NCBI GenBank assembly: GCA_017309115.1
Contig: JAFLEF010000036.1
Coordinates: 1 to 64,000 of the forward strand
Direction: 5' to 3'
Length of the DNA: 64,000 bases
From: Verrucomicrobiota bacterium
GTDB taxonomy: Bacteria; Verrucomicrobiota; Verrucomicrobiia; Limisphaerales; UBA9464
A model generated the notes under the pieces. That model saw only the letters and a list, made by a program, of their open reading frames with translations. It did no database searches and was not told the origin of the DNA. This document shows positions 7,644 through 16,587 of the stretch, in pieces. How positions within the stretch are numbered: position 1 is the first letter of the stretch; each line of letters begins with the position of its first letter. A program made the position numbers and the translations under genes.

Positions 7644-9659
7644 TTACAGCGAGGCGGACTCCTGCACCCCAAAATCAAGGGCTGAAACCACCACAGTCGC
7701 GGTGCTCACCTCGTTGAGCGAGGGATCGTAGGTGAAGTTCTCCAAAAGCATTTTGGTGATGGAGAAAGTCAGCGTTCCCGCTGTGGTCACCTTCTTCGAG
7801 GCTATTTCCACCTGACCGTTAACGTCCGTGGTCAGAGTCTTGTTATTGCTCGCAATGCCGGTCCAGCGACCCGTCACTGCGATTCCCGAGATCGGAGATC
7901 CTGACGGAGTGGTGACCCGAACCAGGGCGTAAGCGGTCGTTCCAGTCGAGGTCTCAATGGTCCGGGTGGTGATCGTCTCGATGCGCAGAATTTGTTGTTC
8001 CACCGCCTCCACGACGATTGTCTTCGACGCCACGCTTACGCCACCCCGGTTGTCCAGGATCGAGAGGTTTACCTGATAGGTTCCCTCATTTACAAAGCTG
8101 TGTTGAACCGTCTGCCCGGCGGCAGTGTTGCCGTCGCCGAAGTCCCAGGTGTAGGACACGATTTGACCATCAGAATCGGTAGAACTCGCCGCATCGAAGA
8201 CGACGGCCAGCGGCGCGGTTCCGGAAGTGGTGTTCACCGAGAATTGCGCTACGGGCGGCACGTTGGGCGATGCCACCTCGATCGCGACCGATTCCGAGTG
8301 CGACAGCCCACTGTCGTCCGTGATGGTCAGGACCGCCGTGTAGGTTCCAGCCTGGGTGTAAGCGTGATTCACGATCGCCCCTTGGGCCGTGTGGCCATCG
8401 CCGAAATTCCAGTCGTAGGCCGCCACCGAGCCATCGGAGTCATAGGAAGAACTGCCGTCGAAAGTGACCGCCACTGGCGCCGTACCTACGACCACACTGG
8501 GGTTGATGACCGCCACCGGTGCTACTGGCTGGGCCGCATTGCCCGGTTTCCTCACCACGATGGTCGGATCGCCGTAGAGCACGCAGTAGGTGTTGGCCAT
8601 TCCGCGATTCACCGTCTGACCCCACAGTTGACCGAGCGTCTTTCCTTGGAACATGCCGGTCAGATCCCAGGCGCCGGTGGCGCTGTTGGCGGTGGCGAGA
8701 GCGCCGGTGACCAAGGGGTTCACCAGGCGTTGGGCGCCGAAATCGATCTGGTATGAGCCATAGGAAAGATCGAGCACCGCCCAAGGTCCCGTCAGAGTCG
8801 ACCAGTAGGTTGATTGGTAAGGTAGGGCCTTGAAGTCAAACACCACCGAGTACGGTCCCATATCACAAGCGGCGTAGGGCTGGGTCGAAGAAGCCGTCGG
8901 AGCGAAAAAGAAGTAGTAGTCGTTGGTCCCGAGTGTTCGATAGGCCCAGTCTTGGAAGTAGCCCGTAGGCCTTTTGGTGTAGGCACCATTGCCAGCACCG
9001 GTCTTGGGCGACCATTGACGGGTTCGATAGTCGTGGTTGCGTTGGAAATACTGGATGTAGGCTTTGGCCTGGAGGTCCACCACGGTGTTGGTGCTGCCCC
9101 AACTCTTGGCGGTGCCCATTACACTCATATCCAGGAAACCAATTTTGGCTTGGAGCTTGCCCATCTCGAGGCTGGCTGCCGAGGTGCCGCCGGGGCCGAC
9201 TTGCTGGTCGAACTTTCCATCACCGGGGCGGTTTATGAACTGAGCCTTGCTCTTGTAGCCGGAGTTGTCGCGGATGTCCGTCCACTTGGCGTCCGGACAG
9301 GCGTAGTAGAGCGTGGTGGCGTAGGCGCCGACGGTGTCGGTGTGTCCGTCCGGCAGCAGATTAAAGCCGGAGTAGGGCATGGGCAGCTTGCCAATCATCA
9401 TGACGTGCAAATCGGTGGTGGCTTTGGCCCGAGGCCAAATGACCTGTTCGGCGAGGCGGACGTGGGCCAGGGTATCCTTGTTGGATCGGGCGGGCCATTT
9501 CACGGTCTCGACATTCCAGCCTTCAGCCTTGGCATCAGCAATGTACTGATCGAGCGAAGGTGTGACCCTGGTATCTAGAGTGGATTCAACCACGAGGAGA
9601 AGGTCGGCGGCGACCGCTTGCAGGGCGGTCAACAGGAGGGGCAGGAGCAGCTTTTTCAT
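7644..9659 (-). CDS. Secreted protein with C25-like module, two PKD domains and an Ig-like tail
   Basis: This 671-aa protein has a clear signal peptide (MKKLLLPLLLTALQAVAA). Residues about 19-385 resemble the C25 (gingipain-type) fold, with MMIGKLPMPYSG at 87-98, DGHTDTVGAY at 104-113 and a late YGDPTI motif. The same motif order occurs in the C-terminal part of the giant protein at 584-6025, so the two modules are paralogous. Two PKD domains follow (about 392-478 and 480-565), each with a YDWNFGDG or YTWDFGDG core, then an invasin/Big-like domain. No PEP-CTERM tail is present. Catalytic residues are not obvious; it may be an adhesin with a degenerate peptidase fold. An intrinsic terminator follows the stop. 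Confidence 0.8.
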   Translation of the reverse strand: MKKLLLPLLLTALQAVAADLLLVVESTLDTRVTPSLDQYIADAKAEGWNVETVKWPARSNKDTLAHVRLAEQVIWPRAKATTDLHVMMIGKLPMPYSGFNLLPDGHTDTVGAYATTLYYACPDAKWTDIRDNSGYKSKAQFINRPGDGKFDQQVGPGGTSAASLEMGKLQAKIGFLDMSVMGTAKSWGSTNTVVDLQAKAYIQYFQRNHDYRTRQWSPKTGAGNGAYTKRPTGYFQDWAYRTLGTNDYYFFFAPTASSTQPYAACDMGPYSVVFDFKALPYQSTYWSTLTGPWAVLDLSYGSYQIDFGAQRLVNPLVTGALATANSATGAWDLTGMFQGKTLGQLWGQTVNRGMANTYCVLYGDPTIVVRKPGNAAQPVAPVAVINPSVVVGTAPVAVTFDGSSSYDSDGSVAAYDWNFGDGHTAQGAIVNHAYTQAGTYTAVLTITDDSGLSHSESVAIEVASPNVPPVAQFSVNTTSGTAPLAVVFDAASSTDSDGQIVSYTWDFGDGNTAAGQTVQHSFVNEGTYQVNLSILDNRGGVSVASKTIVVEAVEQQILRIETITTRTIETSTGTTAYALVRVTTPSGSPISGIAVTGRWTGIASNNKTLTTDVNGQVEIASKKVTTAGTLTFSITKMLLENFTYDPSLNEVSTATVVVSALDFGVQESASL

Positions 9660-10086
9660 TTTCGGAGCAGGTTGGTTGTTGAGTGATTCGGGTGCGGAAT
9701 CACTAGACCTACGTTACTCGCGGGCTGGGTCCTAGATATTGGGAGCTTCTCTCTCCGTGTGTTGAGAATGCGTGAAGGTGGCTATGGGAAGCTTTGCCGA
9801 AGAGAACTAGGAGTAACCTTTAGTTGAGCGCTGAGAACTAAGGGCGCGAGAGAGGGGGAGAATGTGGGAGGGGGAAACTTCGAGAGACGATGAAGGAGTT
9901 GCGAAGCGGTTTTGGACTGCGGCAGACCTCTAGACCTCTGCCGCTTTGGGGCGCGTCGATGCCAAGTGGGCGCCAGAGAAACTCCACGTCCCTCGCCCGC
10001 GGGAAGACGGTAGAAGGTCCAAAAGGTCCAACGCACTTCCTTGCCGCTTGCCGCGAGACGGCCAACGGAGTAGGCCCACGGGACTC
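9660..10086. other. Divergent spacer with a REP-like palindrome and a polypurine tract
   Basis: This 427-base divergent region contains a polypurine stretch (about 9848-9886) and a palindrome at 9911-9950, with GCGGCAGA and TCTGCCGC arms separated by a short loop. The palindrome matches copies at 31126, 31363 and 36314. No confident promoter was identified, although both flanking genes must start here. Confidence 0.5.
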
Positions 10087-10821
10087 ATGAAATTCCTAGG
10101 AAGCTGGCTGGGTTTGGCAGGTGTGGTGACCGGAATCGCTATGGCAGCGGATGCGCCGAGTCAGCCGGCCGCCGGAGCCATCCCGGCGAACTATCGGTTG
10201 GTGTTCGAACAGCACTTCGATGGGCCGGAGTCGCTGGGGGCCTTCGTGTTCAGCGATCCGAAGGCGTGGAGGTTTTCCGATGATGGCGCCAGCCGAACGC
10301 TCGAACTGGCCCAACAGAGCAAGTATCAGCCGGCCGTTCGTTCACCGGTCAATCAGGCCCTGATTCGCGATCGGATCTTCGGGGATTTCATTCTCGAAGT
10401 GGACCTGCTTCAGACCGGCAAGGAATACGGTCACCGGGATATGTGCCTCTTCTTTGGCGTGCAGGATCCCACGCATTTCTACTACGCGCACGTCGCCACC
10501 AAGACCGATGACCATGCCCACAATGTGTTCCTCGTGAAGGATGCGCCCCGAACCAAGATTTCAACGTCCACCACGCCGGGGGTGAACTGGGGCCTGGGTG
10601 TCTGGCATCGGGTCCGATTGGAACGTCGGGGCGCGTCAATTCAGGTGTTCTTCGACGATATGAGCCGGCCGATCATGACGGCCGAGGATGCGAACTTCGG
10701 TCCGGGCTGGGTCGGCTTTGGATCTTTCGACGACACTGGCAAGGTGGACAATGTCCGGATCTGGGCACCGGCTACTCCGGAGACGAAGGCGATTCCGTTC
10801 TTTCAACCGGTCGCTCCATAA
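10087..10821 (+). CDS. Secreted DUF1080-like concanavalin-fold protein
   Basis: I chose the ATG at 10087 because it opens a signal peptide (MKFLGSWLGLAGVVTGIAMAA) in a 244-aa product; the frame extends further upstream without one. The mature part has the character of the DUF1080 / 3-keto-disaccharide hydrolase-like lectin fold: FEQHFDG near the start, a GDFILEVDL strand, HFYYAHVATK, and a C-terminal VGFGSFDDTGKVDNVRIW strand typical of LamG-type sandwiches. The family is common in PVC bacteria and acts on extracellular carbohydrates. The substrate cannot be inferred. It is convergent with the cytochrome gene downstream. Confidence 0.75.
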   Translation: MKFLGSWLGLAGVVTGIAMAADAPSQPAAGAIPANYRLVFEQHFDGPESLGAFVFSDPKAWRFSDDGASRTLELAQQSKYQPAVRSPVNQALIRDRIFGDFILEVDLLQTGKEYGHRDMCLFFGVQDPTHFYYAHVATKTDDHAHNVFLVKDAPRTKISTSTTPGVNWGLGVWHRVRLERRGASIQVFFDDMSRPIMTAEDANFGPGWVGFGSFDDTGKVDNVRIWAPATPETKAIPFFQPVAP

Positions 10822-10834
10822 TCCGTCTCGCGAA

Positions 10835-13495
10835 TCACTTAAACTTGAGCAGCTCGGCTTCGGTCCAGGAATCCTCGCGGTCGGCGTACTGGTCGCGGAT
10901 GGCTTTGACCGTCTCGGTCTTTACCGGTTCCGCGGTGTGGCCCCATTCGCGGCGAATGTAGGTCAGCAGATCGGCGAGTTGTTCGTCCGAGAGCGCCGGG
11001 GCGAAGGCGGGCATGGCCAGATTCCAGGTGACGCCTTTGACGGTGAGGGCATCGCGGACGCCATGAAGGGAAATGCGGATCATGCGACCTTCGCTTCCCA
11101 GTGCCCATTCGGAGTCGAGCAACGGCGGCGCCAAACCCTCCTGACCGCGACCGTGCGGCTGATGGCAGGCGCCACAGATCACCGGATACAGTTCCTTGCC
11201 CCGGTTGAAGCTGGCTTGTTCTTCGGCCGTGAGCGGTCGGGCGGCCACCGGGGCGTCGTAACCGGCCTTGCCGTCCCAGACGAGCAGGGGATCCAGTCGG
11301 GTCACTCGTTCCTGCACGGTCGGTTCGGTCTGTTTCTTGAGCTCGGACCACGCTCGAGGTTCGGCGGCCAAGGCGATGGTTTTCACCGGAGTGGCCTTCT
11401 GACCTTTCTTCGGCGCCGGCGGCAGGGTGGCAATCAACCCGTCGAGAATCGCCAGTTGCTGCCAGTCACCGGACTTCTTGCCGACGGCGAGTTCGAGCAA
11501 TCGTTCGACCCGCTCGGGTCTGCCTTCGTTGACCACACACCGGGCCAAGTCGGACAGCAGCTGAACGTGTCCCGGCCGCGTGGAATTGCAGTCCGGATCG
11601 CCGATCAGCGCATCGAGAAACTCCAGCTCGCGTCCGCCCAGACCACTCAAAGCGGCGTGCAGGCGCAGAGTGTCGGGCGCGCTGTTCATGAGCAGCGCGC
11701 GGGTGATGGCGTCGGCGGTCTTGGTGTTCACCTGCCCCAGCGTCAGATACAGCTGAAGTTGTTCCTCGGCCGGAATGAAGCCGGCCCGTCGATAGACGAT
11801 GTTGGCGGCTGCCTCGCGTTGAGGCCCAGTGAGGAAGGGTTCGAGCAGGCGCAACGCCGCCGTGCGGACCGCCCCGTCACTGTCATCAATCGCGGTGGAG
11901 AGCGTCGCCAAATCCAGTTGGCCCAGACCTTCCAACGTCCAGAGCGCGTGCAGACGTCCCCGGGCGGACGGGTTCGCGCTGGCTTGGGTCAGACGTTTGA
12001 GTTCGGGAATGGAGGCGGGATCGGCGCGCTCGACGAGTTGACGCTGGGCCAAGTCCCGCCAGAAGCCATTGGCATGCGAGAGGCGGGCGAGCAGCTGTTC
12101 CGTTGTGGGTTGGGCTGGGAGGACGTCGGTGCGCGCTACGGCACGATCCGTTTTCACGATGCGCCAGATGCGGCCGCGATCGACCGGCTGGAAAAGATCC
12201 CGGGAAGCCAGTTGCTCGCGCAGGTAGCTGGTCAGGTAAATCCGGTGCTGGATCAATCCGCGATAGAAGTCCGCAATATACAGCGCGCCGTCGGGACCAT
12301 TGTTCAGGTACACCGGGCGGAAGCGTTCATCGGTGGACGTGAGGAATTCCGCTCCGGGATAGGCGTTGGTCGCGGAGAGCACTCCGCCCTTGTTCAGAAT
12401 CAGGCTGCGCCGGACAAAATTGCCGGTGGGCTCGCATAGGTAGGCATCACCAACGAACTCGGGTCCGAACTGATCGCCGCGGTACACGACCGGTCCGCAC
12501 GCGCCGGTGAAGGTGGCGAGGCGTCCTTCTGGAGTCAGTTGACCCGGCTGATAGCCGCGATTGACCCCGGGGTTCACCCGGGCGGGATAGGTCCGGAGAT
12601 TCTTCTCGATCTGGTAATTGGCGCCGACCGGGGAGCGGAGGTTGGGATTCCGCGCCAGATAGGCGCTGGGGATGAGGTCAGCGCGCAGCGGATCGGAGTT
12701 GGAATTGTGATACAGCCGGCCCACGTCGTCCTGGGAAAGGCCCCATTGCCCGCGGAAAATGGTGTCGTCCTTGAGCCAGTTGGTCGGGCTGCCGGTCCAG
12801 CGGTAGCGCTGGGTGTGGTTGGCCGAGTAGACCCAGTTGTCGAGGGCCCACATCAGGTTGTTGCTGGCGTGCTCAGGATTGGACTTGGCGCCCAGACTGG
12901 GATCGTTCTGGGTGGCGTAGTCGGAGAGGACAAGGGTCTTCTCATCCGCCTTCCCGTCGCCATTGGTGTCGCGGGCGAACCAGACCTTGGGCGGTTCAGC
13001 CACCAGTGCGCCATCGGCCACCAGCATCACTGAACGGGGCATGACCAGCCGATCCAGAAAGACGGTGCGCTTGTCCATCCGACCGTCGCCGTCGGTATCG
13101 GTCAGGATGACGATGTTGCCGGTGGGCTCGATTTCGTCGGTGCCTTCGGCGTTCCGCATGTAGCCGGTCATCTCGACCACCCACAGGCGTCCCTGTCCAT
13201 CGAACTGAAACGCGACCGGCGATTGCACGAGGGGTTCGGCAGCGACCAGTTCGGCACGGAATCCGGGGGGTAGCTGAAACGTCGCGGCTTCCTGCTCCGG
13301 AGTGAGCACCGGAGAGGCCGGGATCTGGTCCCGCGGCACGACTTCTTTCTGGACCTCACCGGCGCGATCGCCGCTTTGGGCCAGCGCGGCGGAGGCGGTG
13401 GCCAGGGTCAGGACGATGAACTTGAGGAACGTGGACACAGGCAATAACCAGACGGCAGACCGCCTGAGGCACTTCAGGGGAACCGGCTGACCCAT
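10835..13495 (-). CDS. PVC-type membrane-bound dehydrogenase with HEAT repeats and cytochrome c
   Basis: Taking ATG 13495 gives 886 aa with an N-terminal hydrophobic export signal (VSTFLKFIVLTLATASAALA). The N-terminal half is the PVC heme-binding dehydrogenase propeller (LPPGFRAELVAAEP, GRLWVVEMTGYM, DTDGDGRMDKRTVF). HEAT-like repeats follow in the middle. The C-terminal cytochrome c domain has CGACH at residues 774-778 and a probable axial Met in AMPAFAP. Such proteins are periplasmic electron-transferring sugar or polyol dehydrogenases in Verrucomicrobiota and Planctomycetota. The substrate is unknown. Confidence 0.85.
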   Translation of the reverse strand: MGQPVPLKCLRRSAVWLLPVSTFLKFIVLTLATASAALAQSGDRAGEVQKEVVPRDQIPASPVLTPEQEAATFQLPPGFRAELVAAEPLVQSPVAFQFDGQGRLWVVEMTGYMRNAEGTDEIEPTGNIVILTDTDGDGRMDKRTVFLDRLVMPRSVMLVADGALVAEPPKVWFARDTNGDGKADEKTLVLSDYATQNDPSLGAKSNPEHASNNLMWALDNWVYSANHTQRYRWTGSPTNWLKDDTIFRGQWGLSQDDVGRLYHNSNSDPLRADLIPSAYLARNPNLRSPVGANYQIEKNLRTYPARVNPGVNRGYQPGQLTPEGRLATFTGACGPVVYRGDQFGPEFVGDAYLCEPTGNFVRRSLILNKGGVLSATNAYPGAEFLTSTDERFRPVYLNNGPDGALYIADFYRGLIQHRIYLTSYLREQLASRDLFQPVDRGRIWRIVKTDRAVARTDVLPAQPTTEQLLARLSHANGFWRDLAQRQLVERADPASIPELKRLTQASANPSARGRLHALWTLEGLGQLDLATLSTAIDDSDGAVRTAALRLLEPFLTGPQREAAANIVYRRAGFIPAEEQLQLYLTLGQVNTKTADAITRALLMNSAPDTLRLHAALSGLGGRELEFLDALIGDPDCNSTRPGHVQLLSDLARCVVNEGRPERVERLLELAVGKKSGDWQQLAILDGLIATLPPAPKKGQKATPVKTIALAAEPRAWSELKKQTEPTVQERVTRLDPLLVWDGKAGYDAPVAARPLTAEEQASFNRGKELYPVICGACHQPHGRGQEGLAPPLLDSEWALGSEGRMIRISLHGVRDALTVKGVTWNLAMPAFAPALSDEQLADLLTYIRREWGHTAEPVKTETVKAIRDQYADREDSWTEAELLKFK

Positions 13496-13636
13496 CAGAT
13501 TTACGGGGGCAGAGGGTTGATTGCAACCGGTGACGCGAGGGATTGCGGGGAGGAGTGGCGAGGCAGGGCTGGAAATCCGCATTCAACGCTGTTCCAGACG
13601 CGACAAAGCCATTCTGCTCACCCATGCTTTCGCGCC

Positions 13637-13984
13637 GTGCAAGTCGCCATTCTATCCCCGGGTGAAAAGGTTCACTTGATTCACCGGCGTCATTTTGACC
13701 ACGAGCCCCATCGCCACTTCGTCGGGGTCGTGGATGCCTTTGCCGATGGATTGCTGCGGGTTACCGGCCACGTCTATGCCGTGGATCCGATCAGCTTTGA
13801 GTTTCGACGTCGGGAAGAGCTGCGAACCCGGGTAGTCTCGGCCGCCAGTGGCGAAGTGATCATCAATGTTCTGCCCGCCTCGGTGGATCTGGACGCAGTC
13901 CGGTATCGGCAGGAACCCGGGGCTCTGCGCGTGACGGACGGCAGCACGTGGCATTTGGACATCAGCGAAGTGTCGTGGCGCTGA
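13637..13984 (+). CDS. Conserved hypothetical protein, 115 aa
   Basis: A GTG at 13637 opens a compact 115-aa product; the longer upstream frame overlaps the leader of the divergent cytochrome gene and looks non-coding. The sequence is rich in beta-strand patterns (VQVAILSPGEKVHLIHRR, HFVGVVDAFADGLLRVTGHVYAVD) and contains a His-rich segment. No signal peptide or membrane helix is present. I do not recognise the family. Codon use looks genuine, with third-position GC preference. Heptamer repeats begin only about 15 bases after the stop. Confidence 0.6.
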   Translation: MQVAILSPGEKVHLIHRRHFDHEPHRHFVGVVDAFADGLLRVTGHVYAVDPISFEFRRREELRTRVVSAASGEVIINVLPASVDLDAVRYRQEPGALRVTDGSTWHLDISEVSWR

Positions 13985-14233
13985 GGGGGGAAATCAGCTG
14001 AGAGCTGAGAGATGGTTCCGGTAAGGGCGGAGCGGTAAGGGGTAAGGACGGTTAACTGGGAGCGCTGGCGTCTCGCCGGCTGGTATCTCCCGGCCGAAGT
14101 TGCCAGAGGAATCGAGGCGCCTTGTGCGGTTCTGCCCAGGCCAACACTCCGTGCTCGCTCTTGATCCCGAAGGAGGAAGCGGCGGCAGCTTCAACAGTCT
14201 GCCGCGCTCCAATCCCTGCGCATCATTTCGGAG
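13985..14233. repeat. Repeat-rich spacer: heptamers and palindromes
   Basis: Copies of CTGAGAG and GGTAAGG-type heptamers lie at about 13996-14050. A GGGAGCGCTGGCGTCTCGCC element is at 14058, and a GCGGCAGC...CTGCCGC palindrome lies near 14180-14205. This is the first full example in the window of the repeat mixture that dominates 29-52 kb. Confidence 0.7.
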
Positions 14234-16303
14234 TTATTCCGGTTTGTTGAGTCGAAGGTACACCTCCGTCCCTTCGAAGACCGTCGGAGGAAGGATGACT
14301 TGGCGGGTCTGACCCACGGTGACCGGGGTGGAGTCCACCACCGTCCACGAGGTCGGCCTCAAGCTGCCCGCGCGTTCCAATCGAAAACCAGCGTCCGGAA
14401 TCGTCCAGCGCGCGACGTAGCCTGCTTCGACCGGAGGAATCAATTGCACGGCGCCAGCGGCGGCGTTGATGACCCACAGCTCCTCATTGAGTTCACTGCC
14501 GGGGAAGGTGTCGGCCAACAGCACCTCGGTGCCGCGTTTGATTTGAATGCTCCCCACTCCGATGCCTTGCCCGCGGTTGGCGTCACCATTGGCCTGCGCT
14601 CCGAAATACACCCGAAGCGTGGAACCACCTTCGCGGAAGAACGCCGCCGCCTCGGCTCCGATGTCGATCGGATCGCTGACCGTGCCATCCGGAGCGGTCA
14701 TCGTGAGCACCGACCCTTTACCGGTGATCGTCCAAGTGCCGACGATGGTGGCGCTGTTGACGACCGTGTGCGGTTCGCCGCCGCCGTAGAGTTCGGAGTT
14801 GCCGCCGGCCTGATCCGTCTTGATGCGGAAGGTCGCGTTGCCGGTTCCGCCCGTGCCGGCCTTGATGTCCATGAAGATCAGGGTGGGCTGATTCCAGTCG
14901 GGCGAGGTCTCCGAGCCGGGTGTCCCGGGCACCAGGAAGATGTGACCCTGGAAACCAGGGTGCGCGGTGGCGTCTGGGAAGCTGGAAATCGTGAACGAGT
15001 ACGACACTGGCTCTGAGGAATCGATGAAGCTGTATTTCGTCGGATCTCCGCCCGGATCGGCCGTGTAGATGTTGTGTCGGCCGTAGATGTCAGTGCTGGT
15101 AGTGACCAGCGAGAGACCGGAACGCGCCGGAGTCAGTGCCAGTGTGGGCGGGGGTGGAGCCGCGGTGGCGCGAGTGAAACTGAGGTTGTCCACATTCAGA
15201 ATCACCGGGCCGAGCAGGGCGTTGTCGCCGACCTTGAACGTCAGGCGATGAACCTGACTGGCGAGCGGATTGATCGTCAGCTCCAGGTGGTGCCAGTCAT
15301 TGTCGGAGATCCGGGTCCCGCTCGAACCATTGTTCTGGGTGCTGATCCAATCCCAGCCGGTTCCGTTCCGCAGAATCACTTCGAAGAACCCGTAGTCCCC
15401 GCTGGCGCGCTTCACCGACGCGGGATCCACCCGGACGTCCAGATTCACCGTCACGAAGTCCTGGGCGGCGTTGACTTCCGCGGGAAGAGCGAAGGTGAAC
15501 ACCGACTGCTGATAGCTGTTGGGCAGTTCCGTGAACTGATGTTCCAGTCGGACGGTGCCGGAGGTGGAGCGGCCTCGGGTATCGGCGGGGTCAAAGGTGG
15601 CGGTTCCGGCGGCCGACCAGCTTTCCCAAATCCAGCCTTCCAAAGGTTCACCGGGAACCCCGTTGTCGATGTGACTGATCACCACATCCTCCGGGTGAGT
15701 GGTAAAGGCGATGTTGTCGATGTTCAGGGTCACGGGTCCCTGAAGCGCGTTCTCGCCGAGCTTGAAGGTCAGCGCACGAATCGAGTCCACGCCGTCCTTG
15801 GGCACTTGAAACGTCACGCGACGCCAGCCGGATTCAATCAACCGAGTTCCGGGCAAGCCGACCCAATCCCAGCTGCCGCCCTGACGCAGGATGACCTCGA
15901 GCCATCCGTAATCACCATCGAGCCGCTGGGTTGAAGATTCGTCCACCTTGACGTCGAAGGTGACCGCGCCGATGGAGCCGATGAAGTTCTCCGGGGCTGG
16001 CAGGGGAATGGTGAAGACGGCCTGCTGATAGCCCTCGGCGGCGTTGAAGGCGCTGGTGAGGCGAAGAGATCCGGACGTGGCGGAGCCCCCGGAGACGGGC
16101 GAATTGCGGGTGCCATCGAACTCTGCCGTGCTGCCGGCGGCGGACCAGTTTTCCCAGTACCAGCCGGCGGCATCGGCATCGAAGGCCGAATTGGTGAACA
16201 GCGTGTCACCGGCTTGGGCCGGTAGGATTCCCATTCCGAGGGCGGCGAGCAGAACCGAACGCAAACCGCCGACACGGCGGCATGAGGCCGAGAAGTTTTT
16301 CAT
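14234..16303 (-). CDS. Secreted protein with two carbohydrate-binding-like modules
   Basis: The 689-aa product starts at ATG 16303 with a signal peptide (SVLLAALGMGILPAQA). Two homologous modules of about 150 aa follow: each has a W-x-W-E-x-W-SAAG start, a Y-Q-Q-x-VFT strand, DGDYGWLEVILR or SGDYGFFEVILR, and a closing LNIDNIAF or LNVDNLSF strand. This looks like a galactose-binding-like beta-sandwich. The remaining 330 aa are beta-rich and unassigned, ending without a sorting signal. Extracellular carbohydrate binding is inferred from fold-like features only. Confidence 0.7.
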   Translation of the reverse strand: MKNFSASCRRVGGLRSVLLAALGMGILPAQAGDTLFTNSAFDADAAGWYWENWSAAGSTAEFDGTRNSPVSGGSATSGSLRLTSAFNAAEGYQQAVFTIPLPAPENFIGSIGAVTFDVKVDESSTQRLDGDYGWLEVILRQGGSWDWVGLPGTRLIESGWRRVTFQVPKDGVDSIRALTFKLGENALQGPVTLNIDNIAFTTHPEDVVISHIDNGVPGEPLEGWIWESWSAAGTATFDPADTRGRSTSGTVRLEHQFTELPNSYQQSVFTFALPAEVNAAQDFVTVNLDVRVDPASVKRASGDYGFFEVILRNGTGWDWISTQNNGSSGTRISDNDWHHLELTINPLASQVHRLTFKVGDNALLGPVILNVDNLSFTRATAAPPPPTLALTPARSGLSLVTTSTDIYGRHNIYTADPGGDPTKYSFIDSSEPVSYSFTISSFPDATAHPGFQGHIFLVPGTPGSETSPDWNQPTLIFMDIKAGTGGTGNATFRIKTDQAGGNSELYGGGEPHTVVNSATIVGTWTITGKGSVLTMTAPDGTVSDPIDIGAEAAAFFREGGSTLRVYFGAQANGDANRGQGIGVGSIQIKRGTEVLLADTFPGSELNEELWVINAAAGAVQLIPPVEAGYVARWTIPDAGFRLERAGSLRPTSWTVVDSTPVTVGQTRQVILPPTVFEGTEVYLRLNKPE

Positions 16304-16401
16304 AAGGTGAACGCCGAAATTTCTCCACGACCGGTCCAGGATGCAAATGGAAGTCTGTGAATCTTCGGTTCCGTCCGATTGACGGGTCGGCGAGGTGACT
16401 T

Positions 16402-16569
16402 TTAGGGCGTGCTCAGCGAAACGGCGTCGATGGTGAGTCGCTTCGCTTCCAGGAACGAGGCCCCGGCGGCGCCAGGATATGTCGCGGTTCCGCTGGTGGC
16501 CGATCCGGCGCTTCGGTCGACATAAGCGGAGGATTCTTCCCATCGGAATTGCTCCCGGGGCGCGAAAGT
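16402..16569 (-). pseudogene. C-terminal remnant of a secreted-protein gene
   Basis: The minus strand encodes a tail ending RLTIDAVSLSTP followed by a stop at 16402. It reads like the last strand of a carbohydrate-binding-type module; compare LNIDNIAFTTHP in the neighbouring protein. Homology-like character stops near 16569, where the oppositely oriented NHL gene begins, and no start codon is available. I infer that a gene was truncated by a rearrangement that brought in the NHL gene. Confidence 0.45.
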
Positions 16570-16587
16570 TGGACGGTTGAAACCCTC

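Noticed and set aside
10688-12439. A 583-aa plus-strand open frame
   Set aside because: Antisense to the PVC cytochrome gene; no family-like motif, and the opposite strand has clear domains.
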